Shown here one piece after another: positions 59,123-64,000 of a DNA stretch of 64,000 bases. Source of the DNA: Sternotherus odoratus. Taxonomy: Eukaryota; Chordata; Testudines; Kinosternidae. Where the stretch lies: the NCBI GenBank assembly GCA_032164245.1, contig JAVMKO010000009.1:77199212-77263211 (forward strand). The letters run 5' to 3'. The translations under genes were made by a program, and so were the position numbers. The notes beneath the pieces were generated by a model. It had not been told where the DNA came from. It saw only the letters and a list, made by a program, of their open reading frames with translations, and did no database searches. Numbering within the stretch: the first letter of the stretch is position 1; the number at the start of each line of letters is the position of its first letter.

Positions 59123-59975
59123 TATATTTATTACTTGATCAACACTATGTAATATTGAATTAAAGGACAGAAAAAGAAAGAAAACGAGAGGAGTTTAGGA
59201 AAGTAATTACCAATAAGCACCAACTCCTGCAAATACTTAAGTATTCCTTCCCCAGGGAGGTCAATAGGATTACTCACACAAGTAAAGACTACTCACATGG
59301 TTTTCAGGATTGGTTACTAAATTATGTAGACAGATCTGCACTGCAAATTCTCATGAAATATACAAGACTCCTCAACTCAAGTTTTAACCCTTAAAATAAA
59401 GGTAAACAAATTAAGTGTGGCTAACTGACCAAAACTGGAAAGAGGCACTCAAAAAGAGGAATCTTCAAGTTTTACTGGAATGGTTTTGATTTTTTTAAAT
59501 TATATTATTATATATCATAAAAACAATTTACATTAAGACTGTATCTCATGATCTGCTTTTAGAACACAGCATGGTTTGAAAGCAAAGAGAGACTTTTCAA
59601 GTCAACATCAGGAATTGCTCAGCTTGTACAAAAATATGTCTGATTACAAAAATGCTTAAAGGGTTAATGTTAAAAATCCTTCATGTTTGTCACGGCCACA
59701 TAGATGCCTCTATTGCTGGAAAGGATAAGATCCTTTATGATGTTGATAAAGCATTTCTCTTGGAGAGACATAGGATACCATCAATCAACCAGATTTTTCT
59801 TTGGCTTCTTCTGTTGACGTCCCAATATTACAACAGCAAATCATAATCCAAGCAAAGTAAATAGGCTCTGGGGAGAAGGAGCTATAAATTGGGCCTGCCT
59901 CTATCAAATGAACTCTATCATGAAGGTCTGTTAAGCACTGAATGACATCTTCTTTCTAACAGAAAATTCAAATTG

Positions 59976-60142
59976 GAAAGTGGTGGGTGGGCTGAAGGTA
60001 GGAAGCTGCAATTAGGAAATTGAAGGCCGAATTGATTAGTCTTTGAATTGAACATACAGTGATAATTAGTAGCATTGCATCCTGAGAACCATCACTGTGT
60101 CTTGCTTTTATTCATCTGTCTCTGGTGTTAATTTATTTTAAT
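59976..60142 (+). repeat. Long inverted repeat, left arm
   Basis: The reverse complement of this 167-bp arm aligns with 60801-60966 at about 94% identity (roughly nine mismatches and one single-base gap by eye). The arms are separated by 658 bp. No terminal target-site duplication is evident. Confidence 0.93.
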
Positions 60143-60257
60143 ATTTTTCCATTTTGTAGTCCATTTTCAACATAGGAGATTTCACCATGGACAAAATTTA
60201 GGCCCAATGGTGTCAAATGCACTGACTTAACAAGAACTGTACCCCTGAGCCTAGAGG

Positions 60258-60495
60258 CTTGTCTACCCAAGAAAGTCACATTGGTTTTACTGAAGATTGA
60301 TTTTAAACTGCTTTGCTTAAACCAGTGCAAAAGCCTGTTTGGATGCTCTCATTTTTGTTTAAACCAGAATTATTTCAGTTTATCCCAAGTTGATTAGGAA
60401 CCTGTATAAAGTAAACGGAAATAAGAATCCACACAGGGGTTTACACCAGTTTAAAAATGTAAGTTAAACCAATGCAACTTTCTCGTTCGGACGAA
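60258..60495. mobile_element. MITE with about 35-bp TIRs, inside the long inverted repeat
   Basis: CTTGTCTACCCAAGAAAGTC at the left and, on the opposite strand at the right, TTCGTCCGAACGAGAAAGTT are inverted partners that continue into CATTGGTTTTACTGA and CATTGGTTTAACTTA. Internal TTAAACCAGTGCAAAAGCC repeats the same wording. There is no coding capacity. Confidence 0.75.
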
Positions 60496-60800
60496 ATCTA
60501 GGTCTGAAAATCTAGGTCTCTCCATATGCATGGGCTGACTTGCCTTCCATTTAGCTTTCTAGCTGTTGATGAATATCTATTTCCATTTTACAATAAGGCT
60601 TATTATCGCAAGAAATATGATGATGATTATTTATATATATGGCATCCAAAAGCATGCTAAGTCCTCGACAAACAAATAAGGACATGTTCCCCGTCCTGAT
60701 GAGTTTACAGCTTCAGGGTGATTTTAACCTGGATGACATATCTATATAAGGCCATCGGAGGAATTAGGAAACGCCATTCCTCATTTTCGGCATGCAGAAC

Positions 60801-60966
60801 ATTAAAATAAATTAACACCAGAGACGAATGAATAAAAGCAAGACACAGTAATTGTTCTCAGGATGCAGTGCTACTAATTATCACTGTATGTTCAATTGAA
60901 ACCCTAATCAATTTGGCCTTCAATTTCCTAATTGCAGCTTCCTACCTTCAGCCCACCACCACTTTC
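60801..60966 (-). repeat. Long inverted repeat, right arm
   Basis: Inverted copy of 59976-60142. It includes the near-identical phrases ATTAAAATAAATTAACACCA and TACTAATTATCACTGTATGT (seen in reverse complement in the left arm). Confidence 0.93.
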
Positions 60967-61298
60967 GGCACTTACAAAGAGGTACCGTGCTTCTGCTACT
61001 CCCCAGCCCAGAGCAGATGGGCAAAAAGTGGGTGTAGCACAGCTGGGCTAGAACAGGGAGGGTAGCAGTTTGCTTCTGGAAGGAGCCAGCAGAATGTTAC
61101 TACTTCCGTGGAGCAAGGGGAGAGCAGGGGAAGAACCATGCCTCAGATAGCAATCTCTGCAACAGTAAGAGCAACAAGCAATGGATGGAGGGAACCATCG
61201 GAGTTACAAAGAGGAGCTAATCTGGTTCCATAGATATTTTTATATGTACATATCTGGATGGTAGCATGAGGCTATCAATAGTATTATATATAGATATA
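60967..61298. other. No recognisable gene
   Basis: Non-coding sequence flanking the right arm of the long inverted repeat. Confidence 0.4.
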
Positions 61299-61354
61299 GG
61301 AATGTACACACATATAATTTACACATAGGAATGTACACGTGTAATTTAAATATA
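61299..61354. repeat. Short tandem duplication
   Basis: TAGGAATGTACAC followed by a TAATTTA-type phrase occurs twice in succession with small differences. Confidence 0.75.
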
Positions 61355-64000
61355 CAAGCATACACCATTTTAAAAAACTATTTATTTAACATATTTTAAT
61401 ACATTTACTGACTCCAAATGAACTAAATACCATCATGCCAACTGAGATATCTTTGTGACCCAGAAAATAGGGCCTAACGGGTGAGCAGTTAGTTATGTCA
61501 CCTTATAACTCTCAAGTTTTTGAACTATTTACAATAGTCCTCCAAGCTGCACAGGTGTCAAAAATATAGCAAACTGTATTGTGCCGAAAAAGTAACTTTG
61601 ACAGCTCTAATTTACTGAGACTGAGTTGTGTGACAGTGTAAACAAATCATTCTTGTCAAAGCCTACATTGAAAATGGAGTAAATTGATTGCAGAGTGAAG
61701 TGCCCTAGTAATTTCAGGCTGTATTGTGATTTCATTTGTAGAACTCTTTGGAAGGGGCAAAAAATTCCTGTCTTTTCATAACTGGCTCCAATTTTTGCAC
61801 TAGTCAGACTGATAGAAGGATATGGTGTTTAAGAGCATGCTGTTATTACCAGTGCTTTTCCTGTGCAACCCTGTTACTATGTATTCAGGGAAGTAACATG
61901 AGAATTCCCCCGAGATCTTTTGTACAAATATACAGTGGAGATCAACAAGAAACCCTCCGAGTGAACAAAACATTTTGTATGTGTTTTCTTACTTCTTCTG
62001 TAGCAGGGTGAACAGGGTGACTGATGGAAGCACCAACATAGCATTCAGTTTCTTATTGGAATTATTTTGGTGCATATGAAGTATTATGAAAGCAATTATT
62101 ATAACAGGTCTTTTTACTTAGATGCAATATATAATCTCTGAACTCACAGATTGTCCTCACCTGAAGGGAGGGGTATGGCAAGTTTCTGGGAGCATGTAGA
62201 AATTGATAGTGGCTTGGGGTTTTTAAATCTCTGAATAAAAAAGGACAGATAGAAACTTTGTTAAGATAAGCAACAGTGAAACTTGCATGTAATGCAGCCA
62301 GTGAAGCTAACAATCCTTAGAGCAGAGAAAGTGAAGCCAATAAGTTATGCTAGACAGGCACTTACAGAGGTCTTCTGGGGTCATGTTTACTAATCTCTCT
62401 CTCGCTCTCTTGTCAGAATGTTATGATTCTGAAGAAGCACAAGGCATGCAAAATACCAGGTAGATAATGAATTACATAAAACACAATACCATCACACTTA
62501 TACAAAAATAGTTAATGCAAAACAAAAGCTGCATTTAACCGAAGGATACATTTTAAGAACTCCAAACCCTCCACTAAGGCAGGAAGACAATAACTGGGTT
62601 TTGTCTTGTAAGAATGGTTTTGTCCTCTTTCCAATGAATGGTTTCAATAATACCCTCTCCACCAATCAATAAACTTGGTTCAGCCCTTTGACTTAAATTC
62701 CAGATGACTCCCTCTCTGGTTTGTTTTCTTACACGGGAGTATAAAACCTTCTACTCATATCTCCAAAGGAAAAGCAATTCTCATTGTCTCACTAATATTC
62801 ACCTTTTGTATTCATCTTAAAGCTTCATAAGGTCAACATAAAATAGGGAAACAGAGCATTAAATTTCTAAAATCAATAGCATGTACATAAATTGACATTC
62901 ATTACTTTACAGCAATTTCCAGTTTCTCCTTGATTGATTAAAGCTAGGGGTTGAAATAAGTGCTTTTCCCCTGCCTGGAGAAATTCCCAATTGTCCATGC
63001 TGTGAACCTTCCATTATGAGACATGAGACAGCGGTAGCAGTACACGGTTCATTTCACACTGCCACAAAATAGACTTGTCATTCCACAATCGAAAGTAAGG
63101 AACCTGATGGAAGAGCAATGTGTCAAAAACTTGTCAAAAAGAGGCTTGTGCTTAATGACAATAGAGAACAAGGAAACCATATCTTGAGCCAGCTTTCTCA
63201 TAGACACAGCAATGTGGAAAAACTATCCTTGTAATTCATTTACTGTTTGAATGTGCTGTGGAACTGCAATTCATATTTTCATCCTAATTAATTCTGATTC
63301 CACATTAATTTATAGAAGATAAACATTTACAATACAAATAAAATGAGTCAATTTGTAAAAGCAGAAAAACAAAAAACACTCGACAATGAGCTGTTTAAAT
63401 GAACACTCGAAAAGAAAAGACAAGAATATATTTGCTCTCCAATGAAAACAATGTTTGCAGAATAATGCTGTATAAAATGACCTATTAGTCAGTGTGTTGT
63501 ATTCTAAGATGATAAATGTAACAACTTGAGCTTTCAAGAATGATTTGTGGAGACCAGGAGTAACCACAGGGCAAAATTCTCTGCTGCCACAGAGTGGCAC
63601 CAGTTTACACCCGCAGAAAATCTGGCCCTCTGTACCAATCACACACCCTTAACAAGAAGAGTTCTTAAAGAAAAAAATACGTTCAGGGAATACATTGTAT
63701 GGAGGTGGCTCTTTCAACACCTTTACACAATGAAGATGATGAATCTGGTTTCGTAACCTGCTAACAGTGGGCAGTAGCAGAAAGGTAATCCCCAAAGGAC
63801 CTGATTATAAAGAAGCTGTGTAGACAAAAGCCATTGTTTTGATGATTAGCTACAGGAGCACATGCATGTATGTATGTTATATATACTCCAAATATTTCTT
63901 CATGGATGGGCTGAAGGGGCAGGTCTAGTGGTGGGCGAGCTTGCAAGTGTTAAAAGTTAAAAATCAGAGTAGAATCCAAAAGTTCGGCTGCTTATGTTTG
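61355..64000. other. Unique AT-rich stretch
   Basis: No supported gene. A decayed palindromic unit lies at about 63570-63632 (GGCAAAATTCTCTGCTGCC to CCGCAGAAAATCTGGCCC). The remaining open frames look like chance. Confidence 0.4.

Noticed and set aside
1..64000. A bacterial-type gene cluster or defence system
   Set aside because: No tightly packed coding sequence, Shine-Dalgarno pattern or operon structure. LINE, SINE and LTR content marks this as vertebrate nuclear DNA.

Overview
This window looks like gene-poor nuclear DNA from an amniote, most likely a turtle (Testudines); a crocodilian is the main alternative. The argument rests on repeat content: CR1 LINEs, a tRNA-derived SINE with a CR1-like tail, Penelope-like fragments carrying a hammerhead-ribozyme core, MIR/CORE-type SINEs, CAGTGG-type hAT non-autonomous elements, and many short palindromic MITE-like elements centred on a TTGACTTCAATG-type motif. 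Assigning these to turtle families is from memory of such genomes, not from a database search. I found no host protein-coding gene, rRNA, functional tRNA, CRISPR array or operon. Apart from LINE remnants, the short open frames are random-looking. The window is probably intergenic or lies inside a large intron.

Layout. 1-9 kb: mostly unique AT-rich DNA with palindromic MITEs, one complete hAT-type element (4687-5098, perfect 8-bp TSD) and small tandem repeats. 9-16 kb: an L2-like LINE remnant, a 120-bp MITE with a perfect 10-bp TSD, two more hAT elements, an antisense CR1 tail, a 16-bp perfect hairpin and a larger MITE. 16-24 kb: mostly unique DNA plus a 1.2-kb solo LTR (19437-20651, 5-bp TSD). 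24-36.4 kb: two solo LTRs of one family (24026-24797 and 35636-36390, each with its own 5-bp TSD), a related older LTR fragment (31824-32160) beside a SINE, an RTE-like RT remnant, an ancient CR1/L3-like RT remnant and MIR-type SINEs. 36.5-46 kb: further MITEs, two GC-rich elements with G-rich strands in opposite orientation, and two Penelope-like fragments with hammerhead cores. One Penelope-like fragment is nested in a decayed CR1 LINE with a perfect 11-bp TSD. 46-64 kb: mostly unique AT-rich DNA with scattered MITEs and a MIR, ending in a striking long inverted repeat (arms of about 166 bp, roughly 94% identical, at 59976-60142 and 60801-60966).

No genes here work together as a system. The biology is layered transposable-element insertion. 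The most notable items are the two hammerhead-like motifs in Penelope-like remnants, the long inverted repeat, the solo-LTR family with a variable internal 20-bp repeat, and the nested insertion that gives a relative age order.
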